Source of the DNA: Lentisphaerota bacterium
GTDB taxonomy: Bacteria; Verrucomicrobiota; Kiritimatiellia; UBA8416; JAIOPI01
Length of the DNA: 64,000 nucleotides
Assembly (NCBI GenBank): GCA_021413965.1
Contig: JAIOPI010000026.1
Location: 27,957-91,956 of the forward strand
Direction of reading: 5' to 3'
Numbering within the stretch: the first letter of the stretch is position 1; each line of letters opens with the position of its first letter. The notes beneath the pieces were generated by a model. It saw only the letters and a program-made list of their open reading frames with translations. It was not told the origin of the DNA and did not search any database. Made by a program: the position numbers and the translations under genes. Positions 7,720-16,456 of the stretch are shown piece by piece.

Positions 7720-9246
7720 ATGAAAAGGCGCGAGTTTCTGAAGACGGCGGCCCTCGGCGCGGCGGCGATGGCGACCCCCGCGGCGGCGAACGCGCCGGCG
7801 ATTGTGCCAGGGGGATCGCCGCGCCGCCCGAACATCGTCCTGATCCTGATGGATGACCTGGGGTGGCGCGATCTATCCTCCTACGGGAGCACGTTCTATG
7901 AGACCCCGGTCCTGGATCGACTGGCGGCCGGGGGCATGCGTTTTACCGACGCCTACGCGGCGTGTCCCGTCTGTTCGCCGACGCGTGCCAGCCTGCTCAC
8001 CGGCAAGTACCCCGCCACGGTCGGTCTCACCAACTACATCGGCGGCGCCAGCAAGGGCCGCCTGCTGGACGCGCCCTATACGCGCTATCTGCCACTGGAA
8101 GAAAGGAGTCTGGCAACGGCGTTGCGCGACGGCGGCTACCACACCTGGCACGTCGGCAAGTGGCACCTCGGCGAAGCGGCCTTCTACCCGGAAAAACACG
8201 GGTTCGACGTCAACATCGGCGGCTGCAGCCTCGGCTGGCCGGCGGGCGGCTACTTCGGCCCCTGGGACATGCCGACGCTCGGCGATGGGCCCAAGGGCGA
8301 GTACCTGACCGATCGGTTGACCGACGAGGCCATTCGGCTCATTCGCGACAAGGAGGATGACCGCCCCTTCTTCCTCAACCTGTGGCACTACTCCGTGCAC
8401 ACCCCCATCCAGGCCCCCGAGAACCTCGTGGCGAAGTACCGCGCGAAGGCGGAGCGGCTGGGGCTGGATCAGACGAACCCCCTCGAAGAGGGCGAGTACT
8501 TCCCCTGCGAGCACAAGCGCGACAAACGCGTCCAGCGGCGCCGGATTCAGTCCCACCCCGCCTATGCGGCGATGATGGAGAATGTGGACACCAACATCGG
8601 CCGGTTGCTGCAGGCGCTGGCGGATGCCCGGCAGTACGACAACACCATCGTCATCTTCACGTCGGACAACGGCGGGCTGGCCACGGCGGAGGGGTCGCCC
8701 ACCTGCAACAGCCCATTGCAGGAAGGCAAGGGGTGGATGTACGAGGGCGGCACGCGCGTGCCGCTGATCGTGCGCGCGCCGAGGGTAACCGCGTCGGGCG
8801 GCGTTTGCCACGAACCGGTCACTAGCCCCGATTTCTATCCCACCCTCCTGGCGCTGGCGGGGCTGCCGGCTCAGCCGCGGCAGCATGCCGACGGCGTGGA
8901 TTTCAGCCCCCTGCTGCGCGGGGCCACCGCCCTGGAGCGCGAGGCCATCTACTGGCACTACCCCCACTACGGCAACCAGGGCGGTACGCCGGGCTGCTCC
9001 GTGCGCATGGGCGACTACAAGCTGATCGAATTCTATGAGGACGGACGCCTGGAACTTTACCACCTGCGCGAGGACCCGGGCGAAGCGCACAATCTGGCCG
9101 CCATACAACCGGAGCGGGCGCGCCGGATGCACGCCCTTCTCGCCGGCTGGCGCGCGCGCGTCGAAGCCAAGATCCCCCAGCCGAATCCGGACTACGCCGC
9201 ACCGCCTGACGATCGGCCCGCCGCCAACCACGGGAGTGCGCCATGA
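7720..9246 (+). CDS. Exported Cys-type sulfatase
   Basis: This 508-residue arylsulfatase-fold enzyme has a Tat signal (MKRREFLKTAALGAAAMA, RR-x-FLK). The core PNIVLILMDDLGW carries metal-binding Asp45-Asp46, and the maturation motif is CSPTR at 85-89, where Cys85 becomes formylglycine. Further motifs are GKWHLG, FTSDNGG and a C-terminal LYHLREDPGEAHNLA typical of polysaccharide sulfatases. It hydrolyses sulfate esters outside the cytoplasm. The Cys form can be matured by an anaerobic radical-SAM enzyme, not seen here. The ATG at 7720 has AAGGAGA upstream; the longer frame adds only residues before the Tat signal. Its stop overlaps the next start by four bases. Confidence 0.93.
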   Translation: MKRREFLKTAALGAAAMATPAAANAPAIVPGGSPRRPNIVLILMDDLGWRDLSSYGSTFYETPVLDRLAAGGMRFTDAYAACPVCSPTRASLLTGKYPATVGLTNYIGGASKGRLLDAPYTRYLPLEERSLATALRDGGYHTWHVGKWHLGEAAFYPEKHGFDVNIGGCSLGWPAGGYFGPWDMPTLGDGPKGEYLTDRLTDEAIRLIRDKEDDRPFFLNLWHYSVHTPIQAPENLVAKYRAKAERLGLDQTNPLEEGEYFPCEHKRDKRVQRRRIQSHPAYAAMMENVDTNIGRLLQALADARQYDNTIVIFTSDNGGLATAEGSPTCNSPLQEGKGWMYEGGTRVPLIVRAPRVTASGGVCHEPVTSPDFYPTLLALAGLPAQPRQHADGVDFSPLLRGATALEREAIYWHYPHYGNQGGTPGCSVRMGDYKLIEFYEDGRLELYHLREDPGEAHNLAAIQPERARRMHALLAGWRARVEAKIPQPNPDYAAPPDDRPAANHGSAP

Positions 9247-10313
9247 CGAAACGGGAACGCCTGGACGCGGCCTTCGACCTGCGAACACCGGATCGTCCAC
9301 CGATCCTGGGCGGCTGGCTCTCGGCGCCGGGGCACATTCAGACGCTGACGGGCTGTTCGGATGACGCGTACTGGGAGGACCGCGTACGCTGGGCGCTTGC
9401 GGCCGAGCGGGTGCTCGATTCGGACGGGATCGTGGAGGTCTTTGTGCCGCGCAAGCGCGGCGACTACCGCTGCGTGGATCACGCCCTGTTCGAGCTTCGC
9501 CACCAGCACACCGAGGAGTCCGTCCTGGCCTTCATCGAGAACCTGAACAGCCCGGAACGCACGAAGGCGGGGTTCGACGAGGAGGCCGCCTACCCGGAGT
9601 TTGCCCGGAACGTCAGCGACTGGAAGGCGCGCTGCGGCGACGACCTGGTGTGGTGCGGCGCCGACTGGGAGATCATCCCGCGCGCGTTGTCGGTGAACAA
9701 GTTCGGCTACGAGGCCGCACTGACGACGATGGCGACACACCCGGACGCGTGGCGCCGCATGATGCAGGTGACGGCGGAGTGGGCGCGTGCCGAGGCGGTG
9801 CTCGTGGCGCGCACGATTCGCGAAGGGCTTCGCCCCAAGGCCGTCCTGACCGGTGAGGACATTTGCACGCAACGGGGACCCATGGCGTCTCCCGCGTTCC
9901 TCCGCCGGGAATTCTGGCCCCTGCTGGAGTACGCCATCGAGCCGCTGGTGGCCTGTGGCGCCAAGGTGATCTGGCATTGCGATGGCGATGTGCGCCCGCT
10001 GCTGGATGATCTGTTCGCCACCGGGGTCGCCGGCTTGCAGGGCTTCCAGCGCGAGTGCGGCGTGGAGCTGGAGCAGATCGTCAAGCGGCGCACCCGCACG
10101 GGCGACCCCCTGATCATCTTCGGCCCCATGTCCGTGACGACGACACTGCCGCTGGGCTCCACCGCCGACGTGCGCGCGGACGTCCGCCATGCCATGAATG
10201 TGTGCCGCGACGAAGCCGCGCTCGTCTTCCTCACAAGCAACACGATCAACCCGGACTGCCCGTTGGAGAACATCCGCGCCTTCTGGGACGAGGTGCAAAA
10301 CAGCCGCTGGTAA
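9243..10313 (+). CDS. URO-D superfamily protein with altered metal motif
   Basis: This 356-residue protein has the URO-D opening TKRERLDAAFDLRTPDRPPI. The ATG overlaps the sulfatase stop (ATGA), so the two are translationally coupled. At the position of the zinc motif it has WHCDGD (His245-Cys246-Asp247), so the usual second ligand Cys is replaced by Asp and Cys shifts by one. Near the C-terminus NPDCPLENI replaces the CGPDHH block. The fold is probably the same TIM barrel, but metal binding and substrate should differ from the neighbour at 6672. The specific function is unknown; a role in processing the sulfatase product is inferred from coupling. Confidence 0.85.
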   Translation: MTKRERLDAAFDLRTPDRPPILGGWLSAPGHIQTLTGCSDDAYWEDRVRWALAAERVLDSDGIVEVFVPRKRGDYRCVDHALFELRHQHTEESVLAFIENLNSPERTKAGFDEEAAYPEFARNVSDWKARCGDDLVWCGADWEIIPRALSVNKFGYEAALTTMATHPDAWRRMMQVTAEWARAEAVLVARTIREGLRPKAVLTGEDICTQRGPMASPAFLRREFWPLLEYAIEPLVACGAKVIWHCDGDVRPLLDDLFATGVAGLQGFQRECGVELEQIVKRRTRTGDPLIIFGPMSVTTTLPLGSTADVRADVRHAMNVCRDEAALVFLTSNTINPDCPLENIRAFWDEVQNSRW

Positions 10314-10333
10314 CCTTGCCCGCACCGCGCGGG

Positions 10334-10460
10334 GCCGTTGCGATCGGGGGGCGGGAGTTTGTGTCCGGGATCCGGCGCCAACTGCAGGAGCGCGATTTGT
10401 CGGGCGTAGGCGGGAAGCGGGAGTTACGCCGCCGCGTGGACCCGGAGACTGTGCGGCGGT
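10334..10460 (+). pseudogene. Possible REP-associated (RAYT, Y1) transposase C-terminal remnant
   Basis: A frame downstream of the URO-D stop reads GGREFVSGIRRQL, then GGKRELRRRVDPETV. This resembles the C-terminal tail of REP-associated tyrosine transposases (GxxxFVxxI...LRRRxSxEEV). No catalytic His-hydrophobe-His or Tyr region is left. It lies in a convergent 303-bp gap that otherwise shows nothing. Confidence 0.3.
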
Positions 10461-10616
10461 CGACCCGGGGCTCCGGGGACTGCAGCGGCGCGGGCTAGAT
10501 AAGTCTCATGTCGAGCCCTGACCCTGCGTTCCGCGTGGGCAACACGCCGTGGTCCGCGCACCACGTCGGTCAGGGGCGGCGCGGAGTCACGGCGGTTCGT
10601 TCTGTGCGCCTGATCG

Positions 10617-11747
10617 TCAGCGGTGCTTCTTGGCCCAGTCCGCTTTCATGCGCTTCATCTCGGCGTTCGGCTTCACCGGTTTCCCGGGGCACTGGTTTTT
10701 CTTGTCGTACAGCCAGCGGCCGAGGCTGTCGCGCATGACCGGCAGGCGCTTGGCGACCGGCGGCGGGGCGAGCACGGCGGTGGGCTTGTCCGCATACCAG
10801 TACGCGACCGAGGACATCTCGTTCGCCAGATGGTTGCCGTGCCCGTGTTCGATCGTGACCTTGATTTCCTTCTGGAACCGCACCGGGTTTTCGAGGTGCA
10901 GCACGTAGCTGGTCTGGTACCCGCGGGTGTTGTCCTCGTGGATGGACGAGCCGTTACGGAGGAAGGCATTGGGCTGCATGCCCCACGCCTGGTTCAGGTA
11001 GTCCTCGCTCCCGGTGCCGTGCAGGTCGGGCGGCCACTTGTAGCCGTCGACCCAGATCATGTCATCGCCTTCGCCCCACCAGGTGCCCTGGAAGTTCGTG
11101 ACGGACAGATTGCAGCCGATGTAGTGCCCGCGGCCCTTCTTGTCGAGGATGACGTAGTTGTTGTCCCAGGCGAGCTTGCCGGTGTTGACGATGTTGGCTT
11201 CGGGGGTGTTGACGCGCACCTCGTGTCCCCAGCCGCCGAAGGGGTTGGTCCGGCGGAATTCGGCGTGGAAATAGGCGGCGTCGGGGCGTGGCTGGTCGTA
11301 GGTTTCGTAGTCCACGTAGAAGTACTGCGAGTGGTTCTGATCGCTCTGGTTGATCAATTCCACGAGGGCGCGTTCCGCGAAGGGCATGGGCGCGTAGCAG
11401 TTCAGCGCGCACCCCTGGTTGAACTGGTTGTTGCGGGCCGTGGACGCCGTGAACAGCAGCGACTGGAAGCTGTTGACGATGCCGTGGCCCAGGCAGAAGA
11501 AGTCGCCGAGCGGCACGAGGATGCTCGGACGCCGGGCGTTGTCCCAGGTGATCTTCAGCAGGCACTCACGGTAGTGGTTGCCCTGGGTCATCCAGATGTG
11601 GGTGATGGCGCCGGGGCCGCGGATGTCCGCCAGCACGCGGGTTTCACCGGGCTTGATGACCCACCAGTCGGAATTGCGGCCGGCGGTGTCCCACGATGTG
11701 CAGCGGCCACTTTTTCCGGGCTTCAAGGTTGCCAGTTCGTTGATCAT
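10617..11747 (-). CDS. GH172-type (DUF2961) protein
   Basis: This 376-residue DUF2961 protein has successive family blocks: GPGAITHIWMTQ, LVPLGDFFCLGHG, FNQGCALNCYAPMPFAERA, YYVDYE-like YFYVDYETYD, WWGEGDDMIWVDG and HGTGSEDYLNQAW. DUF2961 was assigned to GH172 after members were shown to act on fructofuranosides and arabinofuranosides; the substrate here is unknown. No signal peptide is seen, so it is likely cytoplasmic. It starts 27 bases after the GH116-type gene, with AAAGGAA before its ATG, and is the second gene of that operon. The two probably act on the same imported oligosaccharide. Confidence 0.88.
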   Translation of the reverse strand: MINELATLKPGKSGRCTSWDTAGRNSDWWVIKPGETRVLADIRGPGAITHIWMTQGNHYRECLLKITWDNARRPSILVPLGDFFCLGHGIVNSFQSLLFTASTARNNQFNQGCALNCYAPMPFAERALVELINQSDQNHSQYFYVDYETYDQPRPDAAYFHAEFRRTNPFGGWGHEVRVNTPEANIVNTGKLAWDNNYVILDKKGRGHYIGCNLSVTNFQGTWWGEGDDMIWVDGYKWPPDLHGTGSEDYLNQAWGMQPNAFLRNGSSIHEDNTRGYQTSYVLHLENPVRFQKEIKVTIEHGHGNHLANEMSSVAYWYADKPTAVLAPPPVAKRLPVMRDSLGRWLYDKKNQCPGKPVKPNAEMKRMKADWAKKHR

Positions 11748-11774
11748 ATCGGTTCCTTTCGTTGGGGCTGGCCA

Positions 11775-14213
11775 TTAGGCCTTGGCTTTGCAGGGTGTGA
11801 AACGGATGGCCTTCACGTCAATCGTTCCTTCGCGCACATCCACGAACGGTTTGCCGCGCCGGACTCCGACCGTGCCGTAACCCGTGGCGGTGGCCAGGAA
11901 GGCGCGGAAGTCGCCCTTGATGTGCGGCGCAAGGTACAGCGTCTTGTCCACGGCGTCGTAGCGCGCGCCGCTCAGGCCCTGCAGCAGCGAGTAGCTCGCC
12001 ATCGCGCGTCCGTACCAGTGTCCGCACTCGTACTCGTTGAACGGGTTGCGTACGCGCCCGTCGTAGCGCAGGCGCGCCGTGCGGACGATCTCGAGGCCTT
12101 CGCGCACGCAGCCTTCGAGCATCAGGTGGGCGGCCACCTGGTACTCAATGCCGGTCCAGACCTCGTCGCTGTAGACGAAGGGCAGGGAGAGCCTCCCGCC
12201 GCGCGGCCACGTGCACAGCAGCAGTCCGCCTTCCTTGCCGATGGCGTAAGCCGGCCGCTGGGGGTTCGCGTGGCGCGAGAGGTCGGTCTTGAGGTTGTGC
12301 TGGTGCACGGCGCGCAGGTGGCTGCGCACCTTGCGCGGCTCGAGGATGTCGCCGAGGCCGCACACGTGCGCCATCCAGGCGCCGAGCACGCCGTCGGCCA
12401 GGCAGCCCTTGCCGTACTGGTACTTGGGCCCCTCCTTGTGCAGCAGTTCCACCGCCTCGGGGGAGTAGTGCTTGGGATCCTTCGAAGGGTCCTTTGCCTT
12501 GAGATCCTTCCAGCGGATGTCCTGGATGAAGTACTCCCCGTTGTACAGCTGGCTCTCCAGTGCCTTGCGGCCCCGGGCGTAGAGCTGGTCGTACAGGGGC
12601 TCCTGCTTGCCGAGCGCCGTAGCCATCGCGCTGGCCGCCTTCAGCGCGCCCAGGTAGAACGACCCGCACATGCCGTCCGGGCCCCAGAACTCGATGTCGT
12701 ACGTGTTGTGGTGGGGTTCTTCCAGCAGGCCCTTGTGCTTGGGATCCCACGTCGCGATGCAGTAGTTCAGGCTCTGCCGCACCTTGGGCCAGATCGTCCG
12801 CAACCACTTCAGGTCGCCGCTGATCCGCCATTCGCGGTAGACCTTGAGGATTCCGCCGAGCTGGCCGTCCGCGGCGGCGTGGTGCCCCTTGTGGTCGGCC
12901 GGCCCGATCGGGAGCGGCGCGCGGAAGCGCTGGTGCCCGCGCTTGTCCTGGCACTCGTTGAACTCGGTCTGCCGCAGCGAGCGCTCGAGGTCGGGGAACA
13001 GGTGTGGCACGGCCTGGGCGTAGTTCCAGACGTGGGTGCAGGACCCGTGGCAGCAGCCGCAGCCGTCGCAGCACCCCTCCCACGCCCAGAACCGGCCGTC
13101 GGCCTGGCGCATCACGGTGGGGGATTTGAGGATCGTCAGGTTGGCGGCCGCCGCCTCCACCACTTCGGGCGCCAGCGTGGTGTCATAGAACGCGTCGCGG
13201 AAGCGGGCCGACTTCGCGCGCAGGTCGTCGTACGACTCGGCCCAGTAGGCGGCCACCGCGTCGAGGCTGTCGAAGCGCGCGGCGTACCAGGGGCGATAGG
13301 AGGGTTTTCGCCCGTCCGGCCCCGGCGGCACTTCGGTCTCGGATCCGACGCGCACGTCGCTGACCGGCACGTACCATGCGAGCAGCAGGCGCACGGTCTT
13401 CTCTTCCCCGGGGCGCAGTTCGAACGGAAGGGCCACGGATCCGCCGCGGCTCGGTTCGCCGGCGACGATCGGCGGCTGCGCAATGGCGACGCCATCCACG
13501 ACCGACTTCCAGGCCAGGGTGAAGCTGTCCCACCAGCCGCTGCGGAACCAGGCGCAGTTCACGCGCACGTCCGGGTCGGTCACGAAGGCCGCGAAGGCGC
13601 CGCGGGTGTGGGGCTCCTCGCGGGTGCCGTCCTGCCGCAGGCAGAACCCGCCGGGCACCGCGCCGACGCCGTGGGTGCCCTTGCCGGCCTTCATGAAGTT
13701 GGCGGCATGGAAGGAGAAGGTTGCGGCCACCGGGAGGCGGGTCGTGTTGCGGAAGCGGTATTCGAGCGCGGCCACGGGCAGGCTCGCGCTGTCCGCGTCG
13801 CCGGGCACGAATGGGCTCCAGCCGGTCACGTCGACGGCCAGCGGGACGTCGTCATCGCGCAGGGTGACGGTGCCGAAGGGAAAGCGATCCAGGAAGGACG
13901 CCTCGGCGAAGCGCGGCAGGCCATGCGTTTTTCCCGCTGAGCCGTTGCCCGACCCGCCGGGGCCGAATGCTTTCCACATGGGCACAGGACCTTCCAGCAC
14001 GCGGGCGACGGGGTTCTTTCCCTTGATGCTGATGGCGGCCATGGCGGTGGGTTCGTTGTACACTTCGGGCTTGTGGCGCAGCGAGAGATGCGACAGCGCG
14101 CCGGTGCCCTCGAGGCAGAGCATGCCCGATCCGATGCCGCCCATCGGAAAGGCCACACGCTGCAGGTTGTCGCCCGTGTATGCCTGGTTGAACGTCCGTC
14201 CCGCTGCCTTCAT
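11775..14213 (-). CDS. GH116-type glycosidase (GBA2_N plus DUF608)
   Basis: This 812-residue protein has the GBA2-like N-terminal domain (VAFPMGGIGSGMLCLEGTG at about 20-38, then a beta-sandwich to about 330) and a DUF608 (alpha/alpha)6 catalytic domain. By comparison with GH116, Glu379 in the WEG block is the likely nucleophile and Asp506 in HNTYDIEFWGP the likely acid/base. Family members are beta-glucosidases, beta-xylosidases or beta-N-acetylglucosaminidases. Just after Glu379 there is a dense cysteine cluster ending in CTHVWNYAQ. No signal peptide is visible. It is the first gene of an operon with the GH172-type gene and is divergent from the URO-D gene at 14426. Confidence 0.9.
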   Translation of the reverse strand: MKAAGRTFNQAYTGDNLQRVAFPMGGIGSGMLCLEGTGALSHLSLRHKPEVYNEPTAMAAISIKGKNPVARVLEGPVPMWKAFGPGGSGNGSAGKTHGLPRFAEASFLDRFPFGTVTLRDDDVPLAVDVTGWSPFVPGDADSASLPVAALEYRFRNTTRLPVAATFSFHAANFMKAGKGTHGVGAVPGGFCLRQDGTREEPHTRGAFAAFVTDPDVRVNCAWFRSGWWDSFTLAWKSVVDGVAIAQPPIVAGEPSRGGSVALPFELRPGEEKTVRLLLAWYVPVSDVRVGSETEVPPGPDGRKPSYRPWYAARFDSLDAVAAYWAESYDDLRAKSARFRDAFYDTTLAPEVVEAAAANLTILKSPTVMRQADGRFWAWEGCCDGCGCCHGSCTHVWNYAQAVPHLFPDLERSLRQTEFNECQDKRGHQRFRAPLPIGPADHKGHHAAADGQLGGILKVYREWRISGDLKWLRTIWPKVRQSLNYCIATWDPKHKGLLEEPHHNTYDIEFWGPDGMCGSFYLGALKAASAMATALGKQEPLYDQLYARGRKALESQLYNGEYFIQDIRWKDLKAKDPSKDPKHYSPEAVELLHKEGPKYQYGKGCLADGVLGAWMAHVCGLGDILEPRKVRSHLRAVHQHNLKTDLSRHANPQRPAYAIGKEGGLLLCTWPRGGRLSLPFVYSDEVWTGIEYQVAAHLMLEGCVREGLEIVRTARLRYDGRVRNPFNEYECGHWYGRAMASYSLLQGLSGARYDAVDKTLYLAPHIKGDFRAFLATATGYGTVGVRRGKPFVDVREGTIDVKAIRFTPCKAKA

Positions 14214-14425
14214 ATCGATGTGTCTCCCTGTTGCGTCTTCCTGTCGCCCTGATTGTGCCTTGATAGTCGTCCAGATGCTGCGTGGAGATTCGTACGGTCA
14301 AGGCCCAGATATACCGCAATCAAAGTTGACCAGCAATCCCAAATGTTGCAGAGTATTTTGCGTGTATTTGTGTGTGGGGCGGGGGGGGGCTGGCGCCTGG
14401 CCGGAGCGGGGGAGGAGATTCGATC

Positions 14426-15487
14426 ATGGGGTATGACGCTGGCTGGGCGGCTGTGAATCTGGACATGCCGCCGCGCGTGCCGCGCACCGAACTGAGCGCC
14501 GATTCCTATCACTGGGACTTGGTCAACGCGGTCGTCGGGAGCCGGTTGACGGTCGACAGTCCGGCGCCCGACAAGCTGGCGGCGCGCCAGGTCTTCGTGC
14601 GGGACTGGGACTACAGCTTGATGCTGGGGTCGGCGGTCGGGGCGAACGTGCTGGAGAAGCGGCTCACCCGCATGGGGCACGCCTCCTTCGCGCAGCAGGG
14701 CCGCGACTACGACGACCGGGTCGACTGCCCGTTCAAGACGCCGGAGGAGGTGTTGGCCTTCGACCCGTGGGAGGTTTACGGGCCGGTCGAGGAGGCGGTC
14801 GCGCTGGACCTGCTCAATACGCAGTACCGGCGCACGTGCGGGAATTTTCCGGATCAAGTGAACATGACCGGTGTGTACGTGTCCCTCATGACGGGGATGA
14901 CGTACATCTTCGGCTGGGACATGCTGTTGACGGCGGCCGGGACGGATCCCGCCGGTTTCGGCGAGGTGGTCAACCGCTATGCCACCTGGATTCAGCAATA
15001 CTACAACGCCTGTGCAACATGCGAATCGGCGGTCATCTACTGCCATGACGACATGGTGTGGACCGAAGGCCCGTTCATCCATCCCGACTGGTACCGGCGC
15101 TACATCTTTCCCAACCTGAAGAAGCTCTGGGCGCCGCTGCGCGCCGCCGGCAAGAAGATCGTCTTCGTGTGCGATGGGAACTACACGCCGTTTGTCGATG
15201 ACATTGCAGCGTGCGGCAACCATGGATTCTGGTTCGAGGTATTCACGGATTTGAAGCGGGTGACGGAGCGGTATGGCAGGACCCATTTCATCATCGGCAA
15301 CGGTGACTGCCGCGTGCTGACGTTCGGCACCAAGCCGGAAATCCGGGCGGAGGTGGAGCGCTGCATGGCGGCTGGCAAGCGCTGCCCGGGCTACATCATG
15401 TGCATCAGCGGGCACATTCCTCCCAACGTTCCGGTTGAGAATGCCCTGTATTACAACGAGGTCTACAACGAACTCGCGCGGCGTTAA
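14426..15487 (+). CDS. URO-D superfamily protein without the zinc motif
   Basis: This 353-residue protein has the URO-D barrel pattern, including VNMTGVYVSLMTGMTYIFG, VIYCHDDMVWTEGPFIHPDWY and KKIVFVCDGNYTPFVDDI. At the zinc site it has VCDGN (Val248-Cys249-Asp250) in place of HxCG, so the HxC pair is lost. It may not be a methyltransferase in the MtaA sense. The start at 14426 has GGAGGAG eight bases upstream; an earlier start adds only low-complexity residues. It leads an operon with a PHP phosphoesterase and a PhyH oxygenase and faces away from the GH116-type gene. Confidence 0.85.
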   Translation: MGYDAGWAAVNLDMPPRVPRTELSADSYHWDLVNAVVGSRLTVDSPAPDKLAARQVFVRDWDYSLMLGSAVGANVLEKRLTRMGHASFAQQGRDYDDRVDCPFKTPEEVLAFDPWEVYGPVEEAVALDLLNTQYRRTCGNFPDQVNMTGVYVSLMTGMTYIFGWDMLLTAAGTDPAGFGEVVNRYATWIQQYYNACATCESAVIYCHDDMVWTEGPFIHPDWYRRYIFPNLKKLWAPLRAAGKKIVFVCDGNYTPFVDDIAACGNHGFWFEVFTDLKRVTERYGRTHFIIGNGDCRVLTFGTKPEIRAEVERCMAAGKRCPGYIMCISGHIPPNVPVENALYYNEVYNELARR

Positions 15488-15508
15488 GCGTTCGGCGTGA
15501 AAGGCAAC

Positions 15509-16429
15509 ATGCGCAGCAAGATCGAGCTTTACGGAAAGACACTGGACTGCTTTCGGGCGAATCTGCACATGCACAGCCCGACGTCGGACGGCCAGCTGGC
15601 ACTGCGGGAGTCGTGTCGGATTTACATGGCGGAGGGGTATGACATCCTGGCGGTCACCGACCACCACGCGGCCAACCGGGTGAGTGACGTCGGCACGGGC
15701 GGCTTGCTGCTGCTCAGCGGGATGGAGGTTCATCCGAAAGGTCCCAGGGGCATTACGCTGCACCTGGTGGCGCTGAATGTTCCGGAAGACTTCCCGGACC
15801 CCTCGGCCCTGCCATATCAGGAGGCGATTGAGGCCGTGCGCGCCGCCGGCGGCGAGTGCATTCTGGCGCATCCGTACTGGAGCGGCTTGAACGCGGTGGA
15901 CATCATGGCGATGCAGAACCTGATGGGCATCGAGGTCTACAATACGTCCGCTCGCTACATCGGCAAGGCCTACAACATGCAGGTGTGGGACGACCTCCTG
16001 GCCCTGGGCTACGTGTTGCCCGCCGTGGCGGTCGACGATATGCATCGCCTCCGCGACCTCTTCCGGGGGTGGACCATGATCTGCGCGGAAGCGAGGACCC
16101 CGGCCGCGATCATGGCGGCGCTGAAGTCGGGTTCCTGCTACGCGACCCAAGGCCCGGAATTTCACCGGCTGGCGTTCGCGAATCGCCGATTCTCGGTCCA
16201 GTGCTCCCCTTGCACCGAGATCATGATCATGGGCAACAACTGTTTCGGGAAATGCGGCGTGGTTCCTGGCTTTGATCCGGCGAGTCCGGCGCAGGCGAAG
16301 CATCCTGATCTTGAAGAGCGGACCTTCTTTGAAGCCGACATTCCGGAGGCTGTGGGGCTCACCTACATCCGGTGCCAGATTGTCGACCGAAACGGAAGAA
16401 TGGCCTGGTCGGCGCCCATCCGCGTGTGA
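15509..16429 (+). CDS. PHP-domain phosphoesterase
   Basis: This 306-residue PHP-superfamily protein has NLHMHSPTSDGQ (His20-x-His22), YDILAVTDHH, LLLSGMEVHP and ILAHPYW, all metal-ligand blocks of the fold. Members hydrolyse phosphoesters or act in polymerase-linked and catabolic pathways; the substrate cannot be told. The C-terminal part (from about residue 225) looks like a beta-rich extension. The ATG at 15509 with AAAGG four bases upstream is preferred over a GTG twelve bases earlier. It is the second gene of the URO-D/PHP/PhyH operon, 21 bases after the first. Confidence 0.85.
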   Translation: MRSKIELYGKTLDCFRANLHMHSPTSDGQLALRESCRIYMAEGYDILAVTDHHAANRVSDVGTGGLLLLSGMEVHPKGPRGITLHLVALNVPEDFPDPSALPYQEAIEAVRAAGGECILAHPYWSGLNAVDIMAMQNLMGIEVYNTSARYIGKAYNMQVWDDLLALGYVLPAVAVDDMHRLRDLFRGWTMICAEARTPAAIMAALKSGSCYATQGPEFHRLAFANRRFSVQCSPCTEIMIMGNNCFGKCGVVPGFDPASPAQAKHPDLEERTFFEADIPEAVGLTYIRCQIVDRNGRMAWSAPIRV

Positions 16430-16456
16430 AGCTCATACTTGAGAGATACAACGACG

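Noticed and set aside
10623..13940. 1105-codon open frame on the plus strand opposite the GH172 and GH116 genes
   Set aside because: It is the antisense shadow of two well-supported genes in high-GC DNA; it has no domain pattern and no ribosome-binding site.
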